DNA of 64,000 nt, from assembly GCA_019914995.1 (NCBI GenBank), contig CM034139.1, positions 1,183,001-1,247,000 of the forward strand. The letters run 5' to 3'. The stretch is from Acanthochlamys bracteata. Taxonomy: Eukaryota; Streptophyta; Magnoliopsida; Pandanales; Velloziaceae. The notes under the pieces were generated by a model. It was not told where the DNA came from, ran no database searches, and saw only the letters and a list, made by a program, of their open reading frames with translations. The translations under genes and the position numbers were made by a program. Each line of letters opens with the position of its first letter. The first letter of the stretch is position 1. Below, piece by piece: positions 1 to 12,106 of this stretch.

Positions 1-389
1 CGACATCATTTCATCCGTGAGCGTGTTGAAAACAACGATATTGTCTTGGGTTTTGTAAACATTGAAAATCAACTTGCTGATATTTTTACAAAACCGTTAG
101 CCTTTGATCAGTTCTCAAAGATTTGTCATGAACTAGGCTTATGCTTCATGAAAAAAATGCTCTCTACAAAACAGAGAATTTTATTCATATGTATATAAGT
201 GCTTTCAGTTTGCTTTTAGTTAACTATTTTTCGAAAACGGCTCCTTAAGTTTGTTTTTTGATCTGCAACTCAACACCCTCCTCTGCACTTAAAGCCTAAC
301 CTGACATATCTCATCGAAGCCCATCCTTCTCCTATCTCTTCCGTCTCAAAACCAAAATCCCTAAAATCCCATCACTATTCACCGGAAGA

Positions 390-1665
390 ATGCCGACCAA
401 AGAACTTGTCCGAAAGATCAAGAAGAACAAACAGGAAAATGACAGGCACAAGCGGTTCAAGAGTCCAGCAGCGTACACGAGATACCTCGATTGTCTTCGG
501 TTGCCGGTCCTTCCGTCGACAACAATCCAATTCCAAGATTTTGACTCTGTCGGACTAGAAATCAAGGAATTATTTGAATTTCAAGGATGGATGATTCTAA
601 TCTCCTTGCCGGGAAAGTATTTCAAGGAGAGTGTTCGGGTCTTCTACGCAAATTTGAAGTTGGACAGAATCTCCTCACTTAGCTCTGAAGTTCATGGGGT
701 AAGAATAAACCTAGAGCCTAGATCTTTAGCAATGTTACTAGATGTTCCTTAGCATGAGGATGTTGACACTATGAATTCAACCAAAAGAAAATTACTTGAA
801 GTTGGCACTGGACACGAACACCATTTTAGAGAAGGAATTGAAATCAATTGCTAATTTGCCTCTTCTCCCACGGGCAATGTGTCATATCATTTCAAGAATC
901 ATCATACCAAGGACTGGAAGTAGAAATGATCTATCCACTATTGACTCCTACATCCTTTGGAGAATGATGAAAAAGCTTCCCATAAACTTCACTGAGCTTA
1001 TGATCAGTCACATGAGGAAAGCCTACAAATCTGAAGCCAAACACCTGCCATATCCTCATATCATCAGCAACATATGCCGAACATTCAGTGTGGAGATGGA
1101 TAAATTTGGAGATACTGAGATACAAAATCGGATAGTTCTGGATGGTAAATTCATTAACGGATTAACCTCGGCCGAGACTAGAGGAGCTCACTCCTCTGGA
1201 TAGCAGCAACAAACCAGGGCCGATATTCCACAACAGTCTACATGTCTAGAGGTACCAGCATGTGTTCTAGTTCCAGTAGAACAGTTGGAACAAATGAAAC
1301 GCTCGATTGAAAGCCTGCAGATTGAGTTGACAGGACAAATACAGAGGTTACAAGACACAATTGCATTTCAAGTTGAACTCAGTGATTCCAGATTTTTAGA
1401 AGTTAGGAACACCATCATATCTGCTTTAGATGAACTGAAGAAGCCTACTCAGAAAAAGGACAACAGAGCAGCTAGGACAAAATCTCAATCAGACCCACCA
1501 GAGCCGCAAAAACCAAGACCCAGACCACCTCTCTCTAAGGAACCTGTATCTGAGGATGAACCTGAAATTCTTCCTCAATTAGCTCCTGCCAAACCCAAAC
1601 ATAAAAGACCAAGACCATCTGGATGCAGATCCTCTGGCAGAAGCAAAACCAAACCAACATCTTAG
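390..1665 (+). pseudogene. Env-like (third) gene region of the first Sirevirus
   Basis: This region lies between pol and the 3' LTR and is similar along its length to the env-like frame at 56032-57531. Shared blocks include FQGWM/AQGWT, then VRVFYANL, a G-I-N-LE-RS motif, HLPLLPRAMCH-like, RSGSRN/RTGSRN, LLWRLMKKLPIN-like, and a Pro/Lys-rich tail with KPKHKRPRP and a C-R-S-S-R motif. In Sireviruses the gene at this place is called env-like; its N-terminal block resembles the domain named putative plant transposon protein. No clear membrane segment is visible, so an envelope function is not supported by the sequence itself. This copy is broken. Confidence 0.8.
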
Positions 1666-1895
1666 AATCCCTCCTAGACTAAAACCAACTCCTATCTCTA
1701 TGTATGTTTTGTCTGCTTAATTTTTCATGGAGCTCTGTCTATGTATGTTTTGGTACAATGAATGTTTTGTCTATGTCTGAAATCCTCATGGATGCAGACT
1801 TTTTGTATGTTTGCTTAATATTTATATATCCTAAGCACCGTACTATTTTTTGGTTGATTACTCATCTTTCTCCCAATACTTGCATTTTTTTTGCT

Positions 1896-2144
1896 GCTGA
1901 CAAAAAGGGGGAGAATGGTTCAATAGACTATCAGTAATATTATAAGCACAGGTTGAATAGATAAAGGGGGAGAACAAGTACAGCCCTGAGCTTTGAGTAC
2001 TCAAGGTATGAGATACACTATAACACTTACAGTTTATTTTATATGGCATAGACCAAGGGGGAGCATTGTTCAAAAGAAGTCATCAAGGTAATACAAAATA
2101 CAATAATTCTAAATATATTTTATCATCATCAAAAAGGGGGAGAA
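1896..2144 (+). other. Repeated polypurine tracts before the 3' LTR
   Basis: Four closely spaced tracts of the form A-rich + GGGGGAG occur near 1904, 1963, 2055 and 2132; the last touches the LTR start (TGTTGCATC at 2145). The PPT primes plus-strand DNA synthesis in LTR elements. Several copies in a row are a known trait of Sireviruses. Confidence 0.8.
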
Positions 2145-3475
2145 TGTTGCATCATATTGGAAATATATTTTGATGATCACAAAGGTGAAGAATTATTGTA
2201 CATAAAATGCAAATGTTTTAATCTTAGCTATTGAAGTTAGCTTTACAGGGTTCTGTCAGCACCAGCAAAATTTAGTCACCACATAGCCAGCTATTATATA
2301 GGAAAAGGCTCACTGAGAATGAAGATACAGAAATCACCTAACATGATGAATGAAGATACATCACAAATTTAGTCACCACACAGCCAGCTATTATATGGGA
2401 AAAGGCTCACTGACGAATGAAGATGCAGAAACTACCTAGCATGTTCAGAAGACTAACAGAAAACAGCAGTTGACTACAATGATGTTCAATACAAGGAACA
2501 GTTACACCAACGTGTCAAAATATAACCGGACCTACTTGTACCGAGATACATTAATACATCCATAAAATCAAATCTTTAGACAAAGAGAAGAAGAGGCGCG
2601 CTTTGCCACCGGCGAGCATTAATTGCAACCATACACATCAAATCACTTCCAAGAGTGGATGAATTAAATGCTTGATCCGGTAGAGACCCTATCACTCCAA
2701 GTCGGCCATCACTCACAGTAGCTCAACGGGCAAATTTTCATCACCTTGAAGATCGGGAGAAAGAATGCAACGGAAATTTTTAAACGGCGGCCAACCTGTG
2801 AAGAAGGATGATAAAATATGAAAACCTGAGCTGGAGAAAAAAATAGCATAAAGGCCATAAATTTCACTCTAAGAACCTAAAATAGCTATGCTCCTACTGA
2901 AGCCAAGAACCCAAGTAATTTATTTTCAGGCTTCCTTTTGATCATCTCACTTCACTCACTCTGTAAACTGAAAATGTGAGATTGATTCAGTGCTTCAACC
3001 TGTGTTTTAAATTTCATCAAATGTGTGTAAGTGCATTTGTACTTGAAAGCAAGTAGCTTGAGGAAGCTTTTGCTGATAGGGGAGACTGTATAAGTGTAGG
3101 CTCTGCAATAAGAAATACCCTAGGTAACTGCTGTCGGCTCAGCTTGACAAGTGAGCTGACAGAGTTGTGCTTGTCATAGCACTGTGGTAGGTTGTTGTAG
3201 TTCTGCACTTAAGATTAGTGAAGTTCACTCAAGTTGAGTGGTCGTGGACGTAGGCAATTCACTTGCCGAACCATGTTAAATACTTGTGTAGTAGCACTAT
3301 AATACTTTGATTGTCATCTAGTTGAGAATTCTTTTTAAAATCAGTCACTGCATACTAAATACTCTGTTCCAGTTCTCCGTCCGAGCATAGTCGACTAAAA
3401 GTAAACTAATTTATTGGAAAAAGTTTTATTTATTAATAACTCAATTCACCCCTCCCCTCTTGAGTTATATATGCA
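2145..3475 (+). repeat. 3' LTR of the first Sirevirus
   Basis: It starts TGTTGCATC directly after the last PPT and ends near TATATATGCA. The outer end carries the block complementary to AGAGGGGTGAATTGAGTT, which is also found near the ends of the LTRs at 4781 and 53949 and so ties the three to one superfamily. An internal direct duplication of about 98 bp is visible at 2268 and 2367 (shared words TTTAGTCACCACA and AGCCAGCTATTATAT). The right boundary is set by the TG...CA rule only; no target-site duplication can be tested because the left end is off the window. Confidence 0.7.
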
Positions 3476-3959
3476 GGTTTGAACAACAGCCCTAGTTCAC
3501 TGGAGCTTTTCACCGACAATTTGGCTGTGCTGAGTTACAAGAAACGTTCTCGTTGTCTTGCTAATACCTTCCCCTCTGTCAATTGGGTCAAATTTCTGCT
3601 CCGACGCTGAGATGAGCTAGTTCACCGCGCCAGCATTGTTTTAGGCAATTCCGGCCGTTGGAGTTTACTTCTTGCTTCGCCGTCGCCATTGTTGAGTTAA
3701 CGTTGTTGATGATTCTTTTTGTTGTCAAAATTTCCCCTCTAGCCCGAACCCTAAGTGTCGCCAAAATTTCCAACTTGCAATGGTCGCTAATGGTTACATC
3801 AGTGACCATCTATAGACGATCACGAGTTCTAACATCAGCGACCAGGGAAGTAATGCAAGACCTTCTAAGCAATCTTCTCGCTTAGAACATTAGTGTGCTT
3901 CCTCCTCGATTAATTGCATCTTGGACTGTTATCTAATTGATCGAATTTTTTTTCTAAAC
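3476..3959. other. Unassigned stretch, possible CACTA end scrap
   Basis: No gene is seen. A word close to a CACTA terminus (GAGTTACAAGAAAC, near 3532) and short repeats TCAGTGACCA, TCAGCGACCA and TGGTCGCTAA (3780-3845) resemble the subterminal repeats of CACTA elements. Together with the transposase fragment just downstream this may be the end of a decayed CACTA element, but no clean terminal repeat can be shown. Confidence 0.3.
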
Positions 3960-4300
3960 AGGATACCGTTATATTTGCATTTCATAGATCGGCTCCAATC
4001 CCAATCCAAGACTCCGCATCACTTTTTTAGCCTCATAATGTAATGATGGAATTGAGTGGGCTTCAAGGACCATATCACAAAATATTTTCAGGATATCATC
4101 AATCATCTTATTCGTTGCTTGGTTACGCACTTTCGCGTTAAGCAACCTCACGATGAATGACAGAAATGTATAGCTCATTACTACTCCCAAACAGCAAATT
4201 TTTAACATCTATTAGAAAGGTATTGAATCGATCAAGTTGTTCATCATTATCAACTATTACAGGTATGTTCCTCGATCCCGACATCAACAAACAAACTGTT
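3960..4300 (-). pseudogene. CACTA (En/Spm) TNP2-type transposase fragment
   Basis: Read on the minus strand, this stretch encodes LSFIVRLLNAKVRNQATNK, then an LK-I-FCDM block and HYEAKKVMRSLGLGLEPIYE. That is the N-terminal block of TNP2 transposases, which usually reads like LSFIVRL...KV...SNK, then YEAKK-LR-LGLGYE-IHAC. Upstream residues DVKNLLFGSSNELY fit the same block, and the frame changes between the two pieces (around 4138-4208). The catalytic part is absent, so this is a dead fragment. It differs from the large CACTA element at 49161 onward. Confidence 0.7.
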
Positions 4301-4780
4301 GTTAATTTCCTACAGCATTTTAAATAGTTCATCATCATCACTGCCGACATCTGCAATAGGAGTTTCTTCTAATCCTCTACTTGATTGATTATTAGTTTTT
4401 GCAAGTTTCTCTCCGCGATCTAGTCATGTCATATAGGTGCATTTCAACCATTTCCCAAGTTTGCCAATATACATTCAAACAAAATCTACAAGGACATCTA
4501 ATTCTTTCAATATGTCCTACATGCTCACGACTTCACAAATTGTTTATCTCCATCAATATACTCTTTGCTCACTCTATTATTAGTTCTCATCCAACTTTTA
4601 TCCATTCCTACAATCTATATATATATATATAGAATTAGCTAGGTAGGTCTAAGTTTACTTCTCTTTATTGCATTTAAATAAATAAACTATATAATTATCA
4701 AGTAACAAATTAAGATCGAATGTTTTGAATCTTTATAAAATTTAAATAAATATTAACAAATATACTTTGTAAACAAACTT
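4301..4780. other. No gene seen
   Basis: AT-rich DNA with a short (AT)n run near 4619-4631. Nothing recognisable apart from the borders of the neighbouring elements. Confidence 0.5.
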
Positions 4781-6814
4781 TGTGTAAGATAAACCTACAA
4801 GATCAACTGAAAAGGGGAGGGGTGAATTGAGTTGATAATAAAATTTTTTCTAATAAACAGAAGTTCATATAGGCAGCAAGTAGATAACCGGCTGTGTGTA
4901 TGATAAATTCTGCAGACAGATGTTACCACATCAGATTTTGCAGTAATAAAATTTAACAATAAACCAAAGCTACTCAAGAGATTTACGTGGTTCGGCAAAC
5001 CTCTTTGTCTACATCCACGGGTGCTTTTTCACAAGAGCAGAAGCTTCAATAGACTTTTAACAAGCTACACTTACCAAGAGCAAAGTGCTTCACCAAGCAC
5101 ACTTGCTCTTATGGGTTTCTCTACACTAGACAACCCCTTATAGCCTGCTGGACACACAGACGTACCCTTGGTTGGATAGCTAACCATGTTACAAAGTTAA
5201 TGAACTTCTACCAAGCTTCTCCCTCAAGTGCTTAACCAAGCACTTAGCCACTGGTTTACAGAAATTTAAAATAAAAGGTTAAGCACAGAATCAATCTCAA
5301 AACAATATATAAATTTATGGTTGGTTGTAGAGATAATCAAATAGACTGCCAGAGTGCGTATTCACTACGTGATTAGTAGTAGTAAGAATTCTTTGCTTGA
5401 AAATTTGTGTCAGTGTATTGCTTGCTTTCTCTACTTTGAATAGCTTAGTGTGTCTCTGTTTGAAGGATTTTTTATATGTAATGCTTGTTCGTTCTCCTTT
5501 AAAATTCTTAGTATATTTCTCTGTGTTTTCTACTATTTTATGTTCTGTAGCTCTTCTCTTCTTCTTATATTGTCTGTGCTTGCAGGAAGGAGCTTCTTCT
5601 TCTTTCCGTTGGAGATCTTCCCGTTAGAGTCTACAGGATGGTAGCAAGTTTCAATGTTAAGATAAAAATATATCCAGCAGTCTTCTGGTTGTATCATGAT
5701 TTCATCTGTTTAGTCTAGTGCAAGTTTTTCCATCAACATTAAATGTAAGGGAAAAAGAAATTTAAACTTCTGCTTGACTGCTACCAACTTGCTCCGGCTG
5801 AGTTGGCTTTTTTTAAATTTCTTCATCTGAGTTGGCTTCTTTTAAGTGATGTGGACCCTAGCAACTTGTTTCTTGTTTCTTGCTTGTAGCAGAGTTGGAT
5901 GGTGAGTCTCTTTAATGAATCCATTCATTCAGCTGAAGTCCTTTCCACTGGGCTCGCTTGGCCATCTACTAATCCTTATACATGAACTTGTTCTTCAATG
6001 GTGTAGTGACTCAATATAGCTCAATTCTGTGATGCAAAGTTGTAACAAAATAGTTGGCTTGTTGTATGATATCTCCTTATGATTAAATATGTAATTTCTT
6101 CTTGCAGGAAATTCGAAATCTGAATGTTAAAAGTATTTTTGTATTGTCAGCAACGTGGTTCTGATAGCTACTTTGGATATTTTTCTTGATCTCTTCTTCT
6201 TGTGATTTTTCATAATTCTTGATGTGAACTTGCAGCTGGTATATTCTTCAGTGAATCTTTAAAATTTGGCTTCAAAAGGATGAGGAAATCTTCATTGTTC
6301 TGTGTTTTCTTCAATGTTTCACGATTTCTCTAAACTTGTATTGATCATGATTTGATGACCTAATAGATCAATCTTGTAGTGTGCATATTACTCTAACTCT
6401 GATGAAAAGTTGGAAGCAAGATAAAATCAATAACGTGCTTGAATCTATCCCCGAAAGATGTATGTTGATCATGATGGGTCGGGTTAGCTATTTGATCCAT
6501 GAAGTAGTGAGACATCAATTAGGTAGCTGGATGCTTGGTGGCTGATGTTAGTTCTCTGTTTGTGTGTACTCTGTTCTCTGGCCACTGCTTATGCGCTTCT
6601 GAAGAAATTTCGTATATAGGTAGCTGGGTGTCAGGTGGCTGTATGTAGATGAAGAGTCTCCTTATGCTATAGATGGCTTGTTGTCTGCTAGGTGAAGGAT
6701 AAATTTTGTTTGTAAAATCCTACAGAAGTTGATTTAAATCATTAGTTCACCATAATATATAAGCTATAATTCTTAATCATTGTTATCATCAAAATCAACC
6801 TTGGGGTTCTAATA
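4781..6814 (-). repeat. Lone Sirevirus-type LTR, minus orientation
   Basis: The stretch is collinear with the left LTR of the Sirevirus at 53949. Shared blocks are GGGTGAATTGAGTT (about 4820), CCGGCTGTGT (about 4890), TTTACGTGGTTCGGCAAA (about 4981), CTACATCCACGG, AGCAAAGTGCTTC and GACAACCCC, and near the right end TAATTCTTAATCATTGTTAT followed by CATCAAAAT (about 6770). The right end has TTCTAATA where the intact LTR has TTCCAACA. No polypurine tract or internal region follows, so it looks like a solo LTR. No matching target-site duplication is evident, which fits an old copy. The boundaries are good to about 10 bp. Confidence 0.7.
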
Positions 6815-7784
6815 ATTTGTTTATAAAATTTGACATTAATTTGTATAAAATGGTAACATTTGACTTAAAAACCTAACATTATGCCTTTAACTCCTTAGTT
6901 CTACTTGAAATTTTATATATTATATTGATACTCTTTTGATGAACATTATAATGATAGTTTGTCTACTGCAGTATGTTTCTATGTGCTATCTGTTGGATTT
7001 TGCTTACTGCTTAATTAGTAAGGAGCATGTGAGTGGTCATATATTTTTTTTCTCATAATAGTTATATGTGTATGTGCTTGTGCATATTGGAGTACATGAG
7101 GTGTGAAAGTAAGTGTAAAAGGATTAGTTGGTGGTTTACTGCAACAAGCTTTTATAAATTTCAGCATCAATTTTTTATTTTCTTTTAAACTCAGCATTGA
7201 TGCTCCTCTTTTTATTGCTATGCATGCTCACTGTTTTGGATTGCATTGGTATGCTTTGGTTACCCTTTCACTTTACAGACCTGACAGTATGCAAACTTCA
7301 GCAAAGTCTTTGCAAACATCAGCCTAATTTGCACATGTAAAGTTGTTAAGGGTACTAATAGGGTGTATGCTAATAAGTTTTGCATCTCTAAGGACAGGGA
7401 AGTTGCTTGGCGGTTATGTAACTGAAAATCAGAATGATGCATGCCCGATCCAAAAGGAAAAGTTTCATATGAAAACACTTAAGCTGCATGTGTAAACTAT
7501 CAAAGCCTGCAAGAGAAACGAAGAAAACAACAAAAACTGTTGTACACTTAGGCGGAGGTCTCAAGCACGCATCACCAATGCCTATTGCACGAATGAAACT
7601 CTATGTAAAATAAAAACAATTTACAATTTAATTCAACATAGCCTGACGTTTATTTTTATTGATAAGAATTAGATTATCATGACACTAAGACAATGTGTGC
7701 TTAAATTTGGAAATTTGGTAAATTATCCACTTCTGCAACAATGAAATATTCTTAAAATGATATTGGATTGCATTTTTTTAGCTA

Positions 7785-7958
7785 TTGATAATGATATCTT
7801 TGGATTGCATTTCAGCATCAGTTTAATAGGAATGCTTCTGCTTCTGCTGTGTGTATGTTTAATAAATCTTTTTAGATAGTGATAATGATATCTTTGGATT
7901 GCATTGGTACGCTTCTGTTTCTGCTGTGTGTATGCTTCTGCTTCTGCTTCTGAGTTGT
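7785..7958. repeat. Imperfect ~95-bp direct duplication
   Basis: The block TGATAATGATATCTTTGGAT followed by TGCAT and, some 30 bases on, by CTTCTG and CTGCTGTGTGTATG occurs at about 7787 and again at about 7881. The second copy ends in a (CTTCTG)n run. A weaker relative, TTTTGGATTGCATTGGTATG, lies near 7235. Function unknown. Confidence 0.6.
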
Positions 7959-8438
7959 AGAGTTAGGAGCTTTATTAGTGGTTGTAAACAATGTTGAGGC
8001 AATGATATTATTAAATTGTTGGTTTTGTCAAGTTTTCAATCCAAGCAATGCTTTTCTTTTATTTGTTGAAGTGTTAGGAATTTTCTTAGCTTGTAAGCAG
8101 ATATTATAATTTTCTTAGCTTGAAGTGACAGTGAAATCTCATGCTTCATACTGATATTTTTAAATCAAACACATACTGGGCACATATTTCATCAGTTGCA
8201 TCAAACTTCCCATTGAGATATCAACTTCCCATTAGATGAAAGTTCACTTCCCAGGTTTCTAATGGATGTAATCTGGCCTAGCCCCTAGGTTTAACTTTGA
8301 ATAAACAACCACAAGTCTCAAATTTAGGTTTCAGCTTTAACTTTACATTTGCTTGGATGGGGTTAACAGAAAATTGGAGTTATAACAGAAAATTGCTGGG
8401 ATGATTTATCTCTATTTTTTTGAATCATATGGAATGCT

Positions 8439-8570
8439 TCTGCTTGGGGTTTACAGCCAAGCAGAACTATTTTTGGGAATCATGTGGGAATGTTTTTTTA
8501 ATAGCCAGGCAGAACCATTTTTGCTTGGGGTTTACAGCAAGCAGAAGCATTTTCTGCTTGGCTGCCTGAT
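8439..8570. repeat. Cluster of short inverted repeats (TCTGCTTGG / CCAAGCAGA)
   Basis: A perfect 9-bp stem TCTGCTTGG (8439-8447) and CCAAGCAGA (8457-8465) encloses a 9-base loop. The arms recur in degraded form nearby, for example TGCTTG at 8522 with GCAAGCAGA at 8537, and TCTGCTTGG at about 8553. The unit GCTTGGGGTTTACAG is duplicated at 8442 and 8523. Confidence 0.5.
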
Positions 8571-8964
8571 CTCTCGCAAAGGGACATGAAGCTATCTTCA
8601 TGTCTTGGCTTTCTTACTGATTTCTCCCAAGGGTTTTGAAAGGAGGTCTTGAGTTATAAAATACATTGCTCCATGATAGAGTGTTAGCATATATGGTGAA
8701 GCCTTCCTGGTAGATATTTTTATATGAAAAAGCGTAAGGAACTTTTACAATTTATATGCTAGAGTGTATCAGTTAGCTAAAACAGTTAGCCTCATATCAT
8801 GTTTTCATTCAATTATATGAATGTTTCTGTATTTCCAGCTTAGCAATTATATGCATGTTTATATGTTTATATGAAATCCTAGACTTAGCAATTATATGTT
8901 TAAACAATTACATAATATGTTGAAGGTTTTTAGTTCTAAAGTAAACATATTACTGGTATCCAGG

Positions 8965-9070
8965 TGCTGAGGTTGAAGGTTTTGGGGTTGTGAGCGACTG
9001 TCTGAAGGTCTATAAGAGAAGGCACTGGAAAGAGCTCAAACAGATTGCTGCCAAACATTTTTTTTTGTCA
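8965..9070 (+). other. Possible exon-like or captured coding fragment
   Basis: After a splice-acceptor-like ATCCAG the frame reads GAEVEGFGVVSDCLKVYKR, then RHWKELKQIAAKHF. The composition looks protein-like (Lys/Arg-rich helix) and is less AT-rich than its surroundings. I do not recognise the protein. It could be a gene fragment carried by a transposon or chance. Confidence 0.2.
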
Positions 9071-10809
9071 ATTTGAATGCTATTGCACCACAACAACTGT
9101 TTGGAAGCTCACTGTTTTGATGCAAACAGAGCTGCAAACACTATTTTTAGCTTGCATTGCTCATGCACTAATGTTGTTAAAACATATTTAGTATCCTTTA
9201 TAACATACTGCTTGTAGTGTCTAGTGTCTTGTGACTGCTTGTAGAGCAGTCCTCTACCTACTAGAACCCTATTTGCATGCTATCCACACTGATTCCATAT
9301 TTAAACAATTACTTTCTGGTTGCTGTAGATTGGTTTGGTACTGACAAAATTGAAAGAAATAAATGAGTAGTTTAAAGGATGAAACCTTGTTGGCATATGT
9401 GTGGAACTGTTCTTGCTGCTTCTATAGCATTGACATAAGAAAATCAAGGGGTGCTTCTATGTTTGGTTTGATTGACTGGATATATCAAGTGCAGTAGCTA
9501 GCTGATTGTAGAATCTATATGCTCGTTATTATCCTAGCTGATTGTATGAGTCATATTAGGTTAAGTGGGGAAGGCAAGTGTTTATATTAATGTTAAGTGT
9601 TCTTACTAGATATTCATACCCAAGCATAATATTGTTTCTGTTTTGGTGTGCTGAACCATGGAGGCATGTGAACTCTGAATAGAATACTTCATTTTAAACA
9701 CTACCTGAGTATTGTTTTATCAACATTTTCAATTAGATACAAATGGGTACCAACTTCCTTGAATAGATTGTTTGCACTGCACTTAGCTAAAATATTTGCC
9801 AAGTGATAATTGTTATCATTTTGAATTAGATCTTGATGAAAGAGGGAAAAAAAAAGAAAAAAAACTTTTTATGCTAGGTTGTTGTTTAGCCACTATTTTA
9901 AAATTTCTGAACTCAGCAAGAAATCTTTGTTTCCTTTGTCTTGCTAATCAACTTGAACCCCTTTCATTTTTTTATCTTCCCTTCTATCACCCTTCAATGG
10001 TTATAAAAAAAAAAAAGTGTTAAGTATTTAATTTTTGCCATTATTTTACACCAATATTTTTCTTTGGTTTGGAGATAACTATTAAGATGTTTCTAAACAA
10101 TTGAACTAGGAAAATTTTGGGTGCTTTTTGCTGCTGGAGATTTAATGTTCAAGCTGATAATTAGTATGATTTTTTATTAAAGCTAAACATTCTTATCTTC
10201 TTCATGTTTGTCTTCTATCTTGATAATCACTTTTGTTTTTAGTTGATTTCTTACACTAAATTCTATAAAGTATCCATCTAATGGAGATGCACCTAGTAAT
10301 GACCTTAACTTATTGGTGACTTAAATAACAAACTCTGCTCAACTTGTTCTTTTGTTCTTTTACTGTTTACTGCATTTCCTAATTAATCTCATCTAGATTA
10401 ATTGAATTTTGCCCTTTTGGGTAAATGAAACTGCATTTCTGTTTTGCTGCTACTTTAGGTTTTATTCACTTATATTAACTGGTTAAATTCTGCAATCGAC
10501 ATACGAAATTATATTGATTTTCCTTTCAAATTTTGTTATTTGTTGTAAAACTTAATTTATGATTTTACAAATTACTTTTTTTGCATAGTACGTTTATATA
10601 CTGATCATTGCTACTTTTAAAATAAATTACTTTGATGATTGTTACTTATTTTAAATGACTACTTGATCATTACTTTGTTGATTGTTATTGTTTATAAGTA
10701 TATTATGTTTATATAGATAATTCTAGGCTTAGCAATTATATTGATGTTAATATCTTTAAACAATTATATAGTAACAGTTTGAGAATTGTTTATATGTTTA
10801 TATATTTAG

Positions 10810-11821
10810 ATGGACTCTTCTAACAAAATGCCTCGAGAGAAAAAAATCCATCTTTCAAATGGACAAAGTCTCTTCATTTGAAGTTTATTGAATTTTATGA
10901 ACAAGAAATACATAAGGATAATAGGCCAAATACACATTTTAATATACGAGGGTGGCAAAACATCATATAAGCATTTAAGGAGGTCACTTGCCATGAGGTT
11001 GAATATAAAGTATTGAAAAATCATTGGGATTCCATGAAGACTGATTGGCAATTATAAGAAATTAATCCGTGGAGAGTCAGACTTAGGATGGGATTCTATT
11101 CGCAAGACAATTATTACAGACGATGAGTGGTGGGAGGAAAAAATTAAGGTAATATCTTTTAGCAATATTAATACATCGTTTAATTTCAATGCTTAGCAAT
11201 GTTAATTATGTATATATTGTTTTTTATTCTTTTTAGGCAAATTCTGCATTGAGAAATTTTAAAGAAAAGGATTTATCGATGATTCGCGATCGTTATGAAG
11301 TTCTGTTTGAAGGTATTGCTATCACTAGTGCGCATGCTTTCGCACCATTACAAATCCAAGTGGATTGTGAACAAACTCAAATTGTTGAGGATTTGGAAGG
11401 CAGTGAAGATAGTGATGATGTTCAAGCTAACCAAACATATGTTGCATCTCAGGTACTTTCTCATATCATCACCGATAATGATATTTTTTTGCCGGAGTCA
11501 GCCTCTGTGTCCCAACAACAAAGAACAGATAGCAGTAGTACAAAGAGAAAGTTCTCAACTAGTGCAAGAGAGGATATTTATGATACTAGAATTGTTTCAC
11601 ATAAAAAACGCGCAGTTGTAGAGATAGCTACCACCGAACAATGCATATAAGTATTTACTAATATTTCGAAGATAAAGTATAAAAGTGTATTATGGAATTA
11701 CGCAACATATGTGATGAGCAAAAAAGATAACTGAAGAATCTTTATTAGCTTTGTTGATGATGAAGCTCGCCTTAGTTGGTTAAATTTTCATTTCAATTAT
11801 TTTGGACCTGGCAAGCATTAA
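10810..11821 (+). pseudogene. Myb/SANT-like DNA-binding protein of the Harbinger element
   Basis: The region encodes WTKSLHLKFIEFYEQEI, NRPNTHFNIRGWQNII, KVLKNHWDSMKTDW and GWDSIRKTIITDDEWWEEKIK. This is the Myb/SANT-like domain that plant Harbinger elements carry as a helper protein binding the element ends and working with the transposase. An intron is likely from 11149 (GTAATA) to 11236 (TTTTAG). The next exon continues with an acidic, Ser-rich linker, and the C-terminal block VDDEARLSWLNFHFNYFGPG appears in another frame, ending at 11821. Frame changes occur between the N-terminal methionine and the domain, inside the first exon near 11057, and before the C-terminal block. It is therefore a pseudogene as sequenced. 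Confidence 0.75.
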
Positions 11822-12106
11822 ACATTTGTATACTATAATATTGTAGTAATATTTTATGTTGTAATGCTTATGTTGTATGATGTTAAATGTTATCTATTGT
11901 AATATTTAGTTGTATGTGTCTTTGGATGTTCTTTGTATTGTGTATTATATTTTAAAAATATTGCTTGAATATTGAAATTGTGTTAACAAAATTTGTTATA
12001 TTTTTTGTGTTGTTGCAATATATGCTTTAATTGTGATCGTTAAATTGTTCCGTTTATTATGATTAAATATATTAATAGTTTATTTAATTTATATATTTGT
12101 AGTTAA

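Larger units (their letters stand above)
1..3475 (+). mobile_element. Sirevirus-type Copia LTR retrotransposon, 3' part
   Basis: The window opens inside the RNase H end of a Ty1/Copia pol gene: bases 1-160 read as HHFIRERVENN, then ENQLADIFTKPL, which is the conserved RNase H tail. It is followed by an env-like region (390-1665), a stretch with repeated polypurine tracts (about 1896-2144) and the 3' LTR (2145-3475). A third gene after pol plus several PPTs is typical of the Sirevirus lineage. The 5' part lies outside the window. The element looks broken, with a few breaks in the part seen. The parts match the Sirevirus at 53949-63232 in order but are clearly diverged from it, so this is a separate and probably older insertion. 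Confidence 0.9.
6815..10809. other. 4-kb AT-rich intergenic stretch, no confident gene
   Basis: All open frames here are short and none shows a recognisable domain. The stretch contains the small repeats listed separately, a possible exon-like segment at 8965-9070, and two AT-rich blocks sharing the word TTAGCAATTATAT (8842-8925 and 10731-10780). The left end of the PIF/Harbinger element must lie somewhere here, but I could not find a terminal repeat matching its right end. Confidence 0.5.

Noticed and set aside
4619-4631. Short (AT)n run as a microsatellite feature
   Set aside because: Only about six repeats; common in AT-rich plant DNA and not informative.
5397-5644. Two overlapping plus-strand frames with hydrophobic Leu/Phe-rich translations
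   Set aside because: They lie inside the lone Sirevirus LTR and reflect T-rich pyrimidine sequence; no homologous frame is kept in the other LTRs.
9796-10023. 75-residue plus-strand frame
   Set aside because: Low-complexity Lys and Phe runs from A/T-rich DNA; no domain, promoter or splice context.
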